A stretch of DNA of 64,000 bases from RBG-13-68-16 sp050018455. Its GTDB lineage: Bacteria; Acidobacteriota; Thermoanaerobaculia; Thermoanaerobaculales; Thermoanaerobaculaceae. Below the pieces are notes generated by a model. It was not told the origin of the DNA, ran no database searches, and was given only the letters and a program-made list of their open reading frames with translations. The stretch's first letter is position 1, and the number at the start of each line of letters is the position of its first letter. Positions 52,151 through 61,020 of the stretch are shown one piece after another. The position numbers and the translations under genes are program-made. The DNA lies in the NCBI GenBank assembly GCA_050018455.1, contig JBEKAA010000009.1, forward strand, positions 1 through 64,000. The letters are read 5' to 3'.

Positions 52151-53629
52151 GTGGACACCGGCCCTTCGAACCGCGACGGACTCCGGGCCCCGGCCGGCAC
52201 CGCCACGGGGAGCGGCGGCGAGGTCCGCATAGAGCACGACGCGCTCGGCGAGGTCGCCGTCCCGGCCGGCGCGCTGTGGGGGATCCACACGGCGCGTTCG
52301 ACCCTGAACTTCCCGCTCGCCGGGCGCCCGGTTCACACCGAGCTCGTGCGGGCGTACGGCGCCGTCAAGCTCGCCTGTGCCCGCACCAACCGCGACCTTG
52401 GCGCCTGGCCCGATGAGACCAAGGCCGCTGCCATCGAGGCGGCCTGCCGTGAGATGGCGGACGGCGCCCTGACCGAGCACGTGGTGGTGGACTCTCTCCA
52501 GGGCGGCGCGGGAACTTCCCTCAACATGAACGTCAACGAGGTGCTGGCGAATCGCGCGCTCGTTCTCCTCGGCCGCGCGCCAGGCCGATACGACCTCGTG
52601 TCGCCCTTCGACGACGTCAACCTCCACCAGTCCACCAACGACACCTTCCCCACCGCACTTCGCCTCGCGGTGATCCGCCTGATCCAGGCGCTCGAGGGCG
52701 AAGCGCTGGCGCTCCAGGAAGCGTTCCAGGTGAAGGAGAAGGCGTTCGCTCACGTGGTCAAGGTCGGCCGCACCGAGATGCAGGACGCCGTGCTCACGAC
52801 TCTGGGGCGCGAGATGGGCGCGTACGCGGAGGCGTTCAACCGCGACCGCTGGCGCGTCTACAAGTGCGAGGAACGCCTGCGCGTCGTCAACCTCGGCGGC
52901 ACGGCGATAGGCACCGGCCTCGCGGCCCCGCGCGAGTTCATCTTCCGGGTCGTCGACACGTTGCGCGAGATCACCGGGATCGGCTTCGCGCGCGCCGAGA
53001 ACCTCGTCGAGGCAACCCAGAACGCCGATGTCTTCGTCGAGGTCTCGGGGATCCTGAAGGCGTGCGCCACCTCGCTCGTGAAGGTGTGCGGGGACCTCCG
53101 GCTCCTCTCCTCCGGCCCGGAGGGCGGGCTCGGCGAGATCCGGCTGCCGGCCCGCCAGGCCGGCTCCTCGATCATGCCCGGCAAGCTCAACCCGGTGATC
53201 CCCGAGGCCGTCACGCAGGCGGCGACGCTCGTGATGGGTCACGACCAGGTGATCGCGGCGGCGGTGGCGGCCGGGTCCCTCGAGCTCAACCCGTTCCTCC
53301 CACTGGTGGCGCACTGCCTCCTCGAGAGCTGCGACCTGCTGGCGCGCTCGTGCCGGACGCTGCGCGAGCGCTGCGTCGAAGGGATCGAGGCCGACGAGGC
53401 GCGCTGCCGGCGCCAGGTCGAGAGTTCGACCGCCACGGTCACCGCCCTCGCCCCGCTCCTGGGCTACGAGGGCGCCGGCCACCTCTTCGCATACGCGCGC
53501 GAGCGCGGGTTGAGCATCAAGGAGGCGGCCATCGACGGGGGTTTCGTGACGCCCGAGCAGTTCGCCGAGCTGACGAGTCCCGAGGCCGTCTGCCGCCTCG
53601 GTTCGGCCTTGTCCGGCGGGCGGCCGTGA
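52151..53629 (+). CDS. aspA: Aspartate ammonia-lyase (fumarase/aspartase family)
   Basis: 492 aa, GTG start. Interconverts aspartate and fumarate plus ammonia. The signature GSSIMPGKLNPVIPE, LQGGAGTSLNMNVNEV, DDVNLHQSTNDTFPTALRL and KVGRTEMQDAV are aspartase/fumarase hallmarks. aspA is a known neighbour of hydF and the TM1266 family in several [FeFe]-hydrogenase clusters. The ammonia could serve the azadithiolate bridge (inference). Ends overlapping hydF (GTGA). Confidence 0.94.
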   Translation: MDTGPSNRDGLRAPAGTATGSGGEVRIEHDALGEVAVPAGALWGIHTARSTLNFPLAGRPVHTELVRAYGAVKLACARTNRDLGAWPDETKAAAIEAACREMADGALTEHVVVDSLQGGAGTSLNMNVNEVLANRALVLLGRAPGRYDLVSPFDDVNLHQSTNDTFPTALRLAVIRLIQALEGEALALQEAFQVKEKAFAHVVKVGRTEMQDAVLTTLGREMGAYAEAFNRDRWRVYKCEERLRVVNLGGTAIGTGLAAPREFIFRVVDTLREITGIGFARAENLVEATQNADVFVEVSGILKACATSLVKVCGDLRLLSSGPEGGLGEIRLPARQAGSSIMPGKLNPVIPEAVTQAATLVMGHDQVIAAAVAAGSLELNPFLPLVAHCLLESCDLLARSCRTLRERCVEGIEADEARCRRQVESSTATVTALAPLLGYEGAGHLFAYARERGLSIKEAAIDGGFVTPEQFAELTSPEAVCRLGSALSGGRP

Positions 53630-54870
53630 CCCAGAGCGCTCCACGCAATCTGCGCCTGCACATCGGGCTATTCGGCCGGCGCAACGTCGGCAAGTCGAGC
53701 CTTCTCAACGCGATCACGCGGCAGGACGTGGCGATCGTGTCGGCCACGCCGGGGACGACCACGGACCCGGTCGAGAAGCCGATGGAGCTGCTCCCGCTCG
53801 GCCCGGTGCTGTTCATCGACACCGCCGGTGTGGACGACGTGGGGGCGCTCGGCGAGCAGCGCATCGCCAGGACCCGCAAGGTGCTCGACCGCACCGACCT
53901 CGGCGTGCTGGTCGCGGAGGCGGGCTCGTGGGGCGCCTTCGAGGAGGCGCTCCTCGCCGAGCTCGAGGCCCGCCGCGTCCCGGTCATCGTCGCATTCAAC
54001 AAATCCGACCTCGCGACGCCGGCGCCCGATCTCCTCGCCCGCCTCGCGGAAGAGAAGCTGCCGACGGTGCGCACGGCCGCCCCGAGCGGGACAGGCATCG
54101 GCGAGCTCCGCGGCGCGCTGCTGGCCGCGGCGCCGGCCGACTACTTCGACGCCCGCCGGATCGTGGGCGACCTCGTCGGGCCCGGGGAGCTGGTCTGCAT
54201 CGTGGTCCCGATCGACAAGGAAGCGCCGAAGGGCCGCCTGATCCTCCCCCAGGTGCAGACGATCCGAGACCTGCTCGACTCCGACTCGTTCTGCCTGGTC
54301 GTGAAGGAGCGCGAGCTTAAGGCCGCGCTCGGGCGCCTGAACCGCCCTCCCAAGCTGGTCGTGACCGACTCCCAGGCGTTCCTGAAGGTCGTCGCGGACA
54401 CGCCGCGCGACGTGCTCCTGACGTCGTTCTCGATCCTGTTCGCACGGTTCCAGGGCGACCTCACCGAGATGGTGCGCGGCACCCTCGCCATCGAGCGGCT
54501 CGCGAAGGGCGACACCGTTCTGATCGCCGAGTCGTGCACCCACCACCCGATCGGCGAGGACATCGGCCGCGTCAAGATCCCGCGCTGGCTCGCCCAGTAC
54601 ACCGGGTGCACGCTCGAGTTCGCCACCGTGCAGGGTCACGACTTCCCCGAAGACCTCTCGCCGTACGCGCTCGTCGTGCACTGCGGCAACTGCATGGGCA
54701 ACCGGCGCGAGATGCTGTCGCGGATCCTGCGGTGCCGCCAGGCCGGCGTGCCGATCACCAACTACGGCCTCACGATCGCCTACTCCCTCGGCATCTTCGA
54801 GCGAGCCCTCGAGCCGTTCCCGGCAGCGTTGGACCTCTACCGCCGGGAGGGAGCCCCCGGGCGGTCCTGA
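53626..54870 (+). CDS. hydF: [FeFe] hydrogenase maturation GTPase HydF
   Basis: 414 aa, GTG start. Scaffold that assembles and delivers the diiron subcluster to HydA. GTPase domain: GRRNVGKSS (16-24), PGTTTDPV, NKSD; C-terminal cluster ligands ESCTHHP (Cys about 304) and HCGNCMGNR (about 353, 356). Full length. Confidence 0.95.
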   Translation: MTQSAPRNLRLHIGLFGRRNVGKSSLLNAITRQDVAIVSATPGTTTDPVEKPMELLPLGPVLFIDTAGVDDVGALGEQRIARTRKVLDRTDLGVLVAEAGSWGAFEEALLAELEARRVPVIVAFNKSDLATPAPDLLARLAEEKLPTVRTAAPSGTGIGELRGALLAAAPADYFDARRIVGDLVGPGELVCIVVPIDKEAPKGRLILPQVQTIRDLLDSDSFCLVVKERELKAALGRLNRPPKLVVTDSQAFLKVVADTPRDVLLTSFSILFARFQGDLTEMVRGTLAIERLAKGDTVLIAESCTHHPIGEDIGRVKIPRWLAQYTGCTLEFATVQGHDFPEDLSPYALVVHCGNCMGNRREMLSRILRCRQAGVPITNYGLTIAYSLGIFERALEPFPAALDLYRREGAPGRS

Positions 54871-54891
54871 GGCCTCCACATTTCGGGGGGG

Positions 54892-54920
54892 TTGCAACGG
54901 GCATGTGAATGTGTTAAATT
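54892..54920 (+). promoter_or_regulatory. Promoter of the [FeFe] hydrogenase operon
   Basis: -35 TTGCAA (54892-54897), 17-bp spacer, -10 TAAATT (54915-54920); 16-bp spacing to TTAAAT is the alternative. The predicted leader is about 175 nt and carries no gene. Confidence 0.6.
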
Positions 54921-54928
54921 TCACATGC
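54901..54928. promoter_or_regulatory. 28-bp operator palindrome on the hyd promoter
   Basis: GCATGTGAA (54901-54909) and TTCACATGC (54920-54928) are exact inverted repeats with a 10-bp AT-rich centre; a second ATGTG half-site lies inside (54909-54913). The site covers the spacer and -10. TGTGAA/TTCACA half-sites are those of Rex, the NADH-sensing repressor, but Rex sites usually have a 4-bp gap; a CRP/FNR-family protein is also possible. Overlap with the core promoter favours repression. Confidence 0.65.
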
Positions 54929-55101
54929 GGGCAATTCCCGCGACTTCAGGGGGAATCCGAACAGAGCCACAAATAACCAAAACTCCACGCCGGATCCCAG
55001 CGGTTCGGGGTCCCCGTACACACTGCAAGGTCAAACCTCACGCGCCGGTCGGCCACCGGCACGTCCCCCCGGGCCACACAACGCAAAGGAGGCTCACCGC
55101 A

Positions 55102-55590
55102 ATGGAGCGAGCTCGGAGCATCGAACAGGTCATCGGACGCTTTCCGCAGGCGGGCAGAGACAGCCTGATCCCGATCCTGCAGGCGGTCCAGGAAGAGCAG
55201 GGCTACCTCTCGGAGGCGGCCGTGGTAGGCATCGGCCGCCACCTCGGGATCCCGGCGAGCAAGGTGTACGGCGTCGCCACGTTCTACAACCAGTTCCGCT
55301 TCCAGCCCAAGGGCAAATACCACATCCTGGTTTGCCGGGGCACGGCCTGTCACGTCAAGGGCTCGGCGAAGGTGCTCGACGCGGTCGTCCAGCGCCTCAA
55401 GATCGAGCCCGGCAAGACCACCCGCGACAAGATGTTCAGCCTCGAAACGGTCGCCTGCATGGGCGCGTGCGCGCTCTCGCCGGTCATCTGCATCAACGAC
55501 GACTTCTACGCCAAGGTCTCCCCCGCCAAGGTCATCAAGCTGATCGAGGCGTGCAGGGAGAAGGAGCTGACTCAGACCGCCACGGCCTGA
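55102..55590 (+). CDS. hydC: HydC/NuoE-type 2Fe-2S subunit
   Basis: 162 aa, ATG after AAAGGAGG. Thioredoxin-like 2Fe-2S protein: GVATFYNQFRF, VCRGTACHVKGSAKVL, ETVACMGACALSPV, with the four Cys of the NuoE family. First gene of the [FeFe] hydrogenase operon. Confidence 0.95.
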   Translation: MERARSIEQVIGRFPQAGRDSLIPILQAVQEEQGYLSEAAVVGIGRHLGIPASKVYGVATFYNQFRFQPKGKYHILVCRGTACHVKGSAKVLDAVVQRLKIEPGKTTRDKMFSLETVACMGACALSPVICINDDFYAKVSPAKVIKLIEACREKELTQTATA

Positions 55591-55623
55591 ACCCGCGGGT
55601 CAGGTCGGCCAAGGAGTGTGCCG

Positions 55624-58600
55624 ATGGACAGGTTCCTGCACGTCATAGACCTCGAGAAGCACCGCGAAGCGCTCATCGCCGCGTTCGACCCGAACCGCAC
55701 CCGCATCACGCTCTGCGGCGGAACCGGCTGCAACGCCCAGGGGTCGATCAAGCTGGTCGACGCGCTCAAAGCGGCTGTGGCCAAATACGGGCTCTCAGAA
55801 ACCGTCGACGTCAAGGTCACCGGCTGCCACGGGTTCTGCGAGAAAGGCCCGGTGGTGGTGATCCGGCCCGCCAATACCTTCTATATCCAGGTCAAGGGCG
55901 AGGACGCCGACGAGCTGGTCCGGGTAACGCTCAAGGAGAACGGCGTCGTGGACCGGCTCCTGTACACCGACCCGGCCAGCGGCAGGACGGTCCTGCGCGA
56001 GCAGGAGGTCCCGTTCTACGCCAAGCAAACCCGTGTCATCCTCGCCGAGAACGGCCACCTCGACCCGACCTCGATCGACGACTACATCGTGCGCGGCGGC
56101 TACTCCGCCCTCGGCAAAGCCCTCAGCTCGATGACGCCCGACGGCGTCATCGCCGAGGTCAAGAAGGCCTGCCTGCGCGGGCGCGGCGGCGCCGGCTTCT
56201 CGACCGGCACCAAGTGGGAGCTCTGCCGGAAGCAACCGGGAGAGCGGAAATTCGTCATCTGCAACGCCGACGAGGGCGACCCGGGCGCGTACATGAACCG
56301 CTCCGAGATCGAGGGGAATCCGCACCTGATCCTCGAGGGGATGATCATCGGCGCGTACGCGATCGGCGCCAGCAAGGCCGTCATCTACTGCAGGGCCGAG
56401 TACCCGCTCGCGATCGCGCAACTCACGCGCGGGATCGCCCAGGCCAGGGAGCGCGGCATGCTCGGCGACGACATCCTGGGCAGCGGCTTCTCCCTCGACA
56501 TCGTCATCAAGCAGGGGGCCGGCGCGTTCGTGTGCGGCGAGGAGACCGCGCTGATGCACAGCATCGAGGGGAAGCGCGGCATGCCGACGCCGCGGCCGCC
56601 GTTCCCGGCGCAGTCCGGCGTCTTCGGCATGCCCTCGAACATCAACAACGTCGAGACCTGGGCCAACGTGCCGCTGATCATCAACCGCGGCGCCGACTGG
56701 TTCGCCGGTATCGGCAGCGAGAAGTCGAAGGGCACGAAGGTGTTCTCGCTTGTCGGCTGCGTCAACAACACCGGCCTGGTCGAGGTGCCGTTCGGGACGT
56801 CGCTGCGCACGATCATCGAGGACATCGGCGGCGGGACGCCGCGCGGCCGCAAGTTCAAGGCGGCGCAGATGGGCGGCCCGTCCGGCGGCTGCATCCCGGC
56901 CGCGTACATCGACACGCCCGTCGACTACGAGTCGGTGCAGTCGCTCGGCGCGATCGTCGGCTCCGGCGGCCTGGTGGTGATGGACGACTCCACCTGCATG
57001 GTCGACCTGGCGAAGTACTTCATGGAGTTCATCCAGAGCGAGTCGTGCGGCAAGTGCATCCCGTGCCGCGAGGGGACGCGCAGGATGAAGGAGATCCTGG
57101 ATGCCCTGACCCGCCCGCGCCGCAAGGAGCACGACATCGACGCCCTGCTGCGCATGCAGGGCCTGATGCACCTCCAGGACCTCGCCGAGACGATCAGGTC
57201 GACCGCGCTGTGCGGTCTCGGCCAGACCGCGCCGAACCCAGTGCTCTCGACGCTGCGTTTCTTCCGCGACGAGTACGAGGCCCACCTGTACGAGCGCCGC
57301 TGCCCGGCCGGGAGCTGCAAGGAGCTGGTCGGCACGCCGTGTCAGAACGGCTGCCCGGTGGGGACCGAGGTGTGGCGCTACGTCGCTCACGTCGGCCGCG
57401 GCGAGTACGCCGACGCCTACAGGGTCATCCGCGAGGCCAACCCGTTTCCGTCCGCCTGCGCCCGCGTCTGCCACCACCCCTGCGAGAGGTCCTGCAGGGC
57501 GGGGGCGTCCGGCAGCGGCGAGCCGATCGCCATCCGAACGCTCAAGCGCTTCGTGGTGGACCAGGTCGCTCCGACCGCGTATCACCCGAAGATCCGTCCG
57601 AGCGGCCCGCGCTCGGCGAGGATCGCGGTCGTCGGCGGAGGCCCGGCCGGCCTCACTGTCGCCCACTGCCTGTCGCTGCTCGGTCACAAGATCACCGTCT
57701 TCGAGCGCGAGGCGAAGCCCGGGGGCATGCTGATGGGCGCCATCCCCGCCTACCGTCTGCCCCGCGAGAGGCTCGAGGCCGAGATCGCCGGCCTGATGAA
57801 CGAGAACGTGGAGCTCAAGCTCAACGCGGCGCTGGGCCGCGACTTCACGGTCGACGGCTTGCTGGCCGAAGGGTACAAGGCCGTCTACCTGGCGATCGGC
57901 TCGCACCAGAGCAAGACGCTCGACCTGCCCGGCGGGGACGCCGAGGGGATCCTCCCCGGCATCCGGTTCCTCAAGGCCTACAACCTGAACGGGGAGCACC
58001 TCGCCAAGGGCCGCGTCGGCATTATCGGCGGCGGCAACTCGGCGATGGACGCCGCCCGCGTCGCCTTCCGCCAGGACGGCGTCGAGAACGTGACGATGTA
58101 CTACCGCCGCACCCGCGACGAGATGCCCGCCTACGCCGAGGAGATCGACGCGGGCCTCGCCGAGGGCATCTTGATCCAGGAGCTCGTCGCTCCGGTGGCA
58201 GTCCACTCCAAGGACGGCAGGCTGACCGGCATGCGGTTCGTGCGCAACCGGCTCTCCGAGCCCGACGCTTCCGGGCGGCGCAAGCCGGAGCCGATCCCTG
58301 AATCCGAGTTCGACGTCGAGCTCGACACCCTGATCGTGGCGATCAGCGAAGGTCCCGAGATGGCGCAGCTGGAAGGCCTCTCGCTGACCAGGTGGGGCAC
58401 CTTGGCGGCCAACCCCGAGTCGTTCCTCACGAGCCGCAAGGGCGTGTTCGCCGGCGGCGACGTGACGACCGGTCCGAGCACCGTGATCGGCGCGATCGCG
58501 GCCGGCAAGCAAGCCGCGGTCATGATCGACCGGTTCGTCACCGGAAAACTGCTCAAGGTCGTCCCCAAGGTCAAGCTGCCGAACGTCTTCATCGAGCCGG

Positions 58601-58782
58601 CCGGCGATCTCGAGGACGAGTCCACCGCGCAGCCCGCCGCACGCGTCAAGGTCCCGCACCTGCCCGTCGAGAGGCGAACGGGGAACTTCGACGAGGTCGA
58701 GCTGTGCGTCTCCGAGGCGGCGGCCTGCGGCGAGGCCCGCCGGTGCATGCGCTGTGACCTGGAATTCACGCAACCGATCTGA
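55624..58782 (+). CDS. hydB: HydB/NuoF-type subunit fused to a GltD-like NAD(P)-binding flavoprotein
   Basis: 1052 aa from ATG 55624 (AAGGAG 7 nt upstream; a GTG at 55618 is less likely). Order: N-terminal 2Fe-2S Trx-like domain (CGGTGCNAQGS, CHGFCEKGP); NuoF core with GRGGAGFSTGTKWE, ADEGDPGAYMNR (FMN/NADH) and ESCGKCIPCREGT (4Fe-4S); then from about 560 a GltD-like part with CQNGCPVGTEVWRY, CARVCHHPCERSC, FAD motif VVGGGPAGLTVAH (about 668), NAD(P) motif IIGGGNSAMDAAR (about 799) and GGDVTTGPSTV. Usual HydB ends with two ferredoxin clusters instead; here a second pyridine-nucleotide site is attached. This predicts a complex able to address two nucleotide pools. Confidence 0.95.
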   Translation: MDRFLHVIDLEKHREALIAAFDPNRTRITLCGGTGCNAQGSIKLVDALKAAVAKYGLSETVDVKVTGCHGFCEKGPVVVIRPANTFYIQVKGEDADELVRVTLKENGVVDRLLYTDPASGRTVLREQEVPFYAKQTRVILAENGHLDPTSIDDYIVRGGYSALGKALSSMTPDGVIAEVKKACLRGRGGAGFSTGTKWELCRKQPGERKFVICNADEGDPGAYMNRSEIEGNPHLILEGMIIGAYAIGASKAVIYCRAEYPLAIAQLTRGIAQARERGMLGDDILGSGFSLDIVIKQGAGAFVCGEETALMHSIEGKRGMPTPRPPFPAQSGVFGMPSNINNVETWANVPLIINRGADWFAGIGSEKSKGTKVFSLVGCVNNTGLVEVPFGTSLRTIIEDIGGGTPRGRKFKAAQMGGPSGGCIPAAYIDTPVDYESVQSLGAIVGSGGLVVMDDSTCMVDLAKYFMEFIQSESCGKCIPCREGTRRMKEILDALTRPRRKEHDIDALLRMQGLMHLQDLAETIRSTALCGLGQTAPNPVLSTLRFFRDEYEAHLYERRCPAGSCKELVGTPCQNGCPVGTEVWRYVAHVGRGEYADAYRVIREANPFPSACARVCHHPCERSCRAGASGSGEPIAIRTLKRFVVDQVAPTAYHPKIRPSGPRSARIAVVGGGPAGLTVAHCLSLLGHKITVFEREAKPGGMLMGAIPAYRLPRERLEAEIAGLMNENVELKLNAALGRDFTVDGLLAEGYKAVYLAIGSHQSKTLDLPGGDAEGILPGIRFLKAYNLNGEHLAKGRVGIIGGGNSAMDAARVAFRQDGVENVTMYYRRTRDEMPAYAEEIDAGLAEGILIQELVAPVAVHSKDGRLTGMRFVRNRLSEPDASGRRKPEPIPESEFDVELDTLIVAISEGPEMAQLEGLSLTRWGTLAANPESFLTSRKGVFAGGDVTTGPSTVIGAIAAGKQAAVMIDRFVTGKLLKVVPKVKLPNVFIEPAGDLEDESTAQPAARVKVPHLPVERRTGNFDEVELCVSEAAACGEARRCMRCDLEFTQPI

Positions 58783-58797
58783 ATGCGAGGACGGATC

Positions 58798-60528
58798 ATG
58801 AACACACTGAAATTCGAAGCCAACGGCCGGCAGCTCGAGGCGATACGGGGCGATACCGTCCTGGAGGCCCTCAAGCGCGCCGGGATCAGCGTCCCGACCC
58901 TGTGCCACGTCGAGGGGCTCACTCCCACCGGCGCGTGCCGCATGTGCGTCGTCGAGGTCGACGGCGCGCGCAACCTGGTGCCGTCGTGCTCCTTCCCGGT
59001 CGCCCAGGGGATGAAGATCAAGAGCAGCTCGCCGCGTGTCCTGCAGGCGCGCCGCACCATCGTCGAGCTGCTCCTCGCGAACCACCCGGACGACTGCCTG
59101 TACTGCGGCAGGAGCGGCAAGTGCGATTTGCAGTCGCTCGCCCAGGACCTCGGGGTCCGCCAGCGCCGCTTCCGCGGCAGGAAGACCGAGCGCGACCAGG
59201 ACGTCTCGAGCCCGTCCATCGTCCGCGACCCCGACAAGTGCGTCCTCTGCGGCAAGTGCGTCCGCGTCTGCGAGGAGATCCAGGGCGTCTCCGCCATCGA
59301 TTTCATCGGACGCGGCTCGCGGGCTTTCGTCGGCACCGCCTTCGACAAGGGTCTCAACGTGTCGAGCTGCATCAACTGCGGCCAGTGCGTCGTCGCGTGC
59401 CCGACCGGTGCGCTGCAGGAGCGCTCCAACGTCGAGGACGTGCTGAGGGCGCTTGCCGACCCCGAGGGCTTCGTGGTCGCGCAGCACGCGCCGGCCGTCT
59501 CGGTCTCGATCGCCGAGGAGTTCGGCATGGCGCCCGGCGCGGACGTCGACGGCCTAATGGTCGCCGCCCTCCGCAAGATCGGATTCAAGCGCGTGTTCGA
59601 CACGTCGTTCACCGCCGACCTGACCATCATGGAGGAGGGCTCCGAGCTCGCCCACCGCGTCGCCAACGGCGGCGTGCTGCCGATGATGACGTCGTGCTCC
59701 CCCGGCTGGATCAAGTTCGTCGAGACGTTCTACCCGGAGTTCCGGCCGAACCTCTCCACCTGCAAGAGCCCGCAGCAGATGATGGGCGCCATCGTGAAGA
59801 CCTACTTCGCCGAGCGCGAGGGCCTAGACCCGAAGAAGATCGTCTCGGTCTCGATCATGCCGTGCACCGCGAAGAAGTTCGAGGCCGCGCGGCCCGAGAT
59901 GGGACGCGACAACGCGCAGGACGTCGATGTCGTCCTCACGACCCGCGAGCTCGCCCAGCTGTTCCGGATCACCGGCGTCGATCCTTCGACCCTCCAGGCC
60001 GAGGCCGCCGACACCCCGTTCGGCGAGCGTTCGAGCGCCGGCAAGCTCTTCGGCGCCACCGGAGGCGTCATGGAGGCCGCGGTCCGCTCGGTGCACTTCC
60101 TGCTCACCGGACGCGAGCTCGAGGACCCCAAGATCGACGCCGCCCGCGGCCTAGACGGCAGCAAGGAGCTACACGTGCGGGTCGGCGACCTCGAGGTCGG
60201 TGCGGTCGTCGTCTCGAGCCTCGGTCAGGCCCGGAAGCTCCTCGAGGAGATCAAGGCCGGCGGCAGGAAGGACATCCACTTCATCGAGGTGATGACGTGC
60301 CCCGGCGGCTGCATCAACGGCGGCGGCCAGCCTATCGGCGCGAGCAAGGACGCCGTCGTGGCGCGCATGAAGGCGCTCTACACGATCGACGGCACCGCCG
60401 GGCTCCGGGTGTCGCACCGCAACGCGTCGGTCCAGCGCTTGTACGACGAGTTCCTCGGCAAGCCGCTCGGCGAGAAGAGTCACCATCTCCTTCACACCCA
60501 CTACGTCGAGCGGGACGTGCTGGCCTGA
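58798..60528 (+). CDS. hydA: [FeFe] hydrogenase catalytic subunit HydA (group A, NuoG-like N-terminus)
   Basis: 576 aa from ATG 58798 (a 5-codon earlier ATG exists). N-terminal 2Fe-2S (CHVEGLTPTGACRMC), His-ligated cluster (HPDDCLYCGRSGKC), two ferredoxin clusters (CVLCGKCVRVCEE, CINCGQCVVACP), H-domain with TSCSPGW (about 299), MPCTAKKFE (about 355), MTCPGGCINGGGQP (about 500), and a small-subunit-like tail (LGEKSHHLLHTHY). L1 is the Cys-Ser form of TSCCPxW. With HydB and HydC it forms the trimeric electron-bifurcating type. Confidence 0.96.
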   Translation: MNTLKFEANGRQLEAIRGDTVLEALKRAGISVPTLCHVEGLTPTGACRMCVVEVDGARNLVPSCSFPVAQGMKIKSSSPRVLQARRTIVELLLANHPDDCLYCGRSGKCDLQSLAQDLGVRQRRFRGRKTERDQDVSSPSIVRDPDKCVLCGKCVRVCEEIQGVSAIDFIGRGSRAFVGTAFDKGLNVSSCINCGQCVVACPTGALQERSNVEDVLRALADPEGFVVAQHAPAVSVSIAEEFGMAPGADVDGLMVAALRKIGFKRVFDTSFTADLTIMEEGSELAHRVANGGVLPMMTSCSPGWIKFVETFYPEFRPNLSTCKSPQQMMGAIVKTYFAEREGLDPKKIVSVSIMPCTAKKFEAARPEMGRDNAQDVDVVLTTRELAQLFRITGVDPSTLQAEAADTPFGERSSAGKLFGATGGVMEAAVRSVHFLLTGRELEDPKIDAARGLDGSKELHVRVGDLEVGAVVVSSLGQARKLLEEIKAGGRKDIHFIEVMTCPGGCINGGGQPIGASKDAVVARMKALYTIDGTAGLRVSHRNASVQRLYDEFLGKPLGEKSHHLLHTHYVERDVLA

Positions 60529-60547
60529 TGGGACGGAGGGCAGTCCG

Positions 60548-60946
60548 ATGAGTGCAACCAAGAAGATTCTCCTTGTCGACGACGACGTCGACTTCCTCGA
60601 CCAGATCGGCATGATGCTGGCGACCGAGGGCTACCAGGTCGTCACGGCTTCGAGCCAGGACGAGGCGGAAGAGGCGCTCCTGGCGAACACGCCCGATCTC
60701 TGCGTCCTGGACCTGATGATGGAGCACCAGGACTCGGGGTTCGTCCTCTGCCACAACATCAAGAAGCTCTACCCTGGCACCCCCGTCATCCTCCTCACCG
60801 GGGTGCGGTCGAGCACCGGCCTGGACTTCACCGCGCGCTCCCAGGAGGCCGGCTCCTGGATCAAGGCCGACGCCTTCCTCGACAAGCCTGTCAGGCCCGA
60901 GCAGCTCAGGGAAGAGGTCAAGAGGCTTCTCGCGGTGCGGGAGTAG
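60548..60946 (+). CDS. Single-domain response regulator (CheY-like)
   Basis: 132 aa, ATG, 19 bp after hydA. Receiver fold: ILLVDDDVDF, phospho-acceptor Asp in CVLDLMME (about 58), VILLTGV, and a Lys in FLDKPVRPEQL. A short insert (STGLDFTARSQEAGSWIKAD) lies before the last helix. No output domain, so it probably passes phosphate on in a relay with the kinases downstream. Confidence 0.9.
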   Translation: MSATKKILLVDDDVDFLDQIGMMLATEGYQVVTASSQDEAEEALLANTPDLCVLDLMMEHQDSGFVLCHNIKKLYPGTPVILLTGVRSSTGLDFTARSQEAGSWIKADAFLDKPVRPEQLREEVKRLLAVRE

Positions 60947-61020
60947 AGATGCCGGTTCCTCTCTCCTCCGGCGGGCGTCTGCGGCGCCGTCGCAAGGGCC
61001 GCGCGCGATAGGCATACCGT

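Noticed and set aside
55795..59487. Open frame of about 1230 codons antisense to the [FeFe] hydrogenase genes
   Set aside because: Shadow frame; the plus strand encodes unmistakable HydB, GltD and HydA domains.
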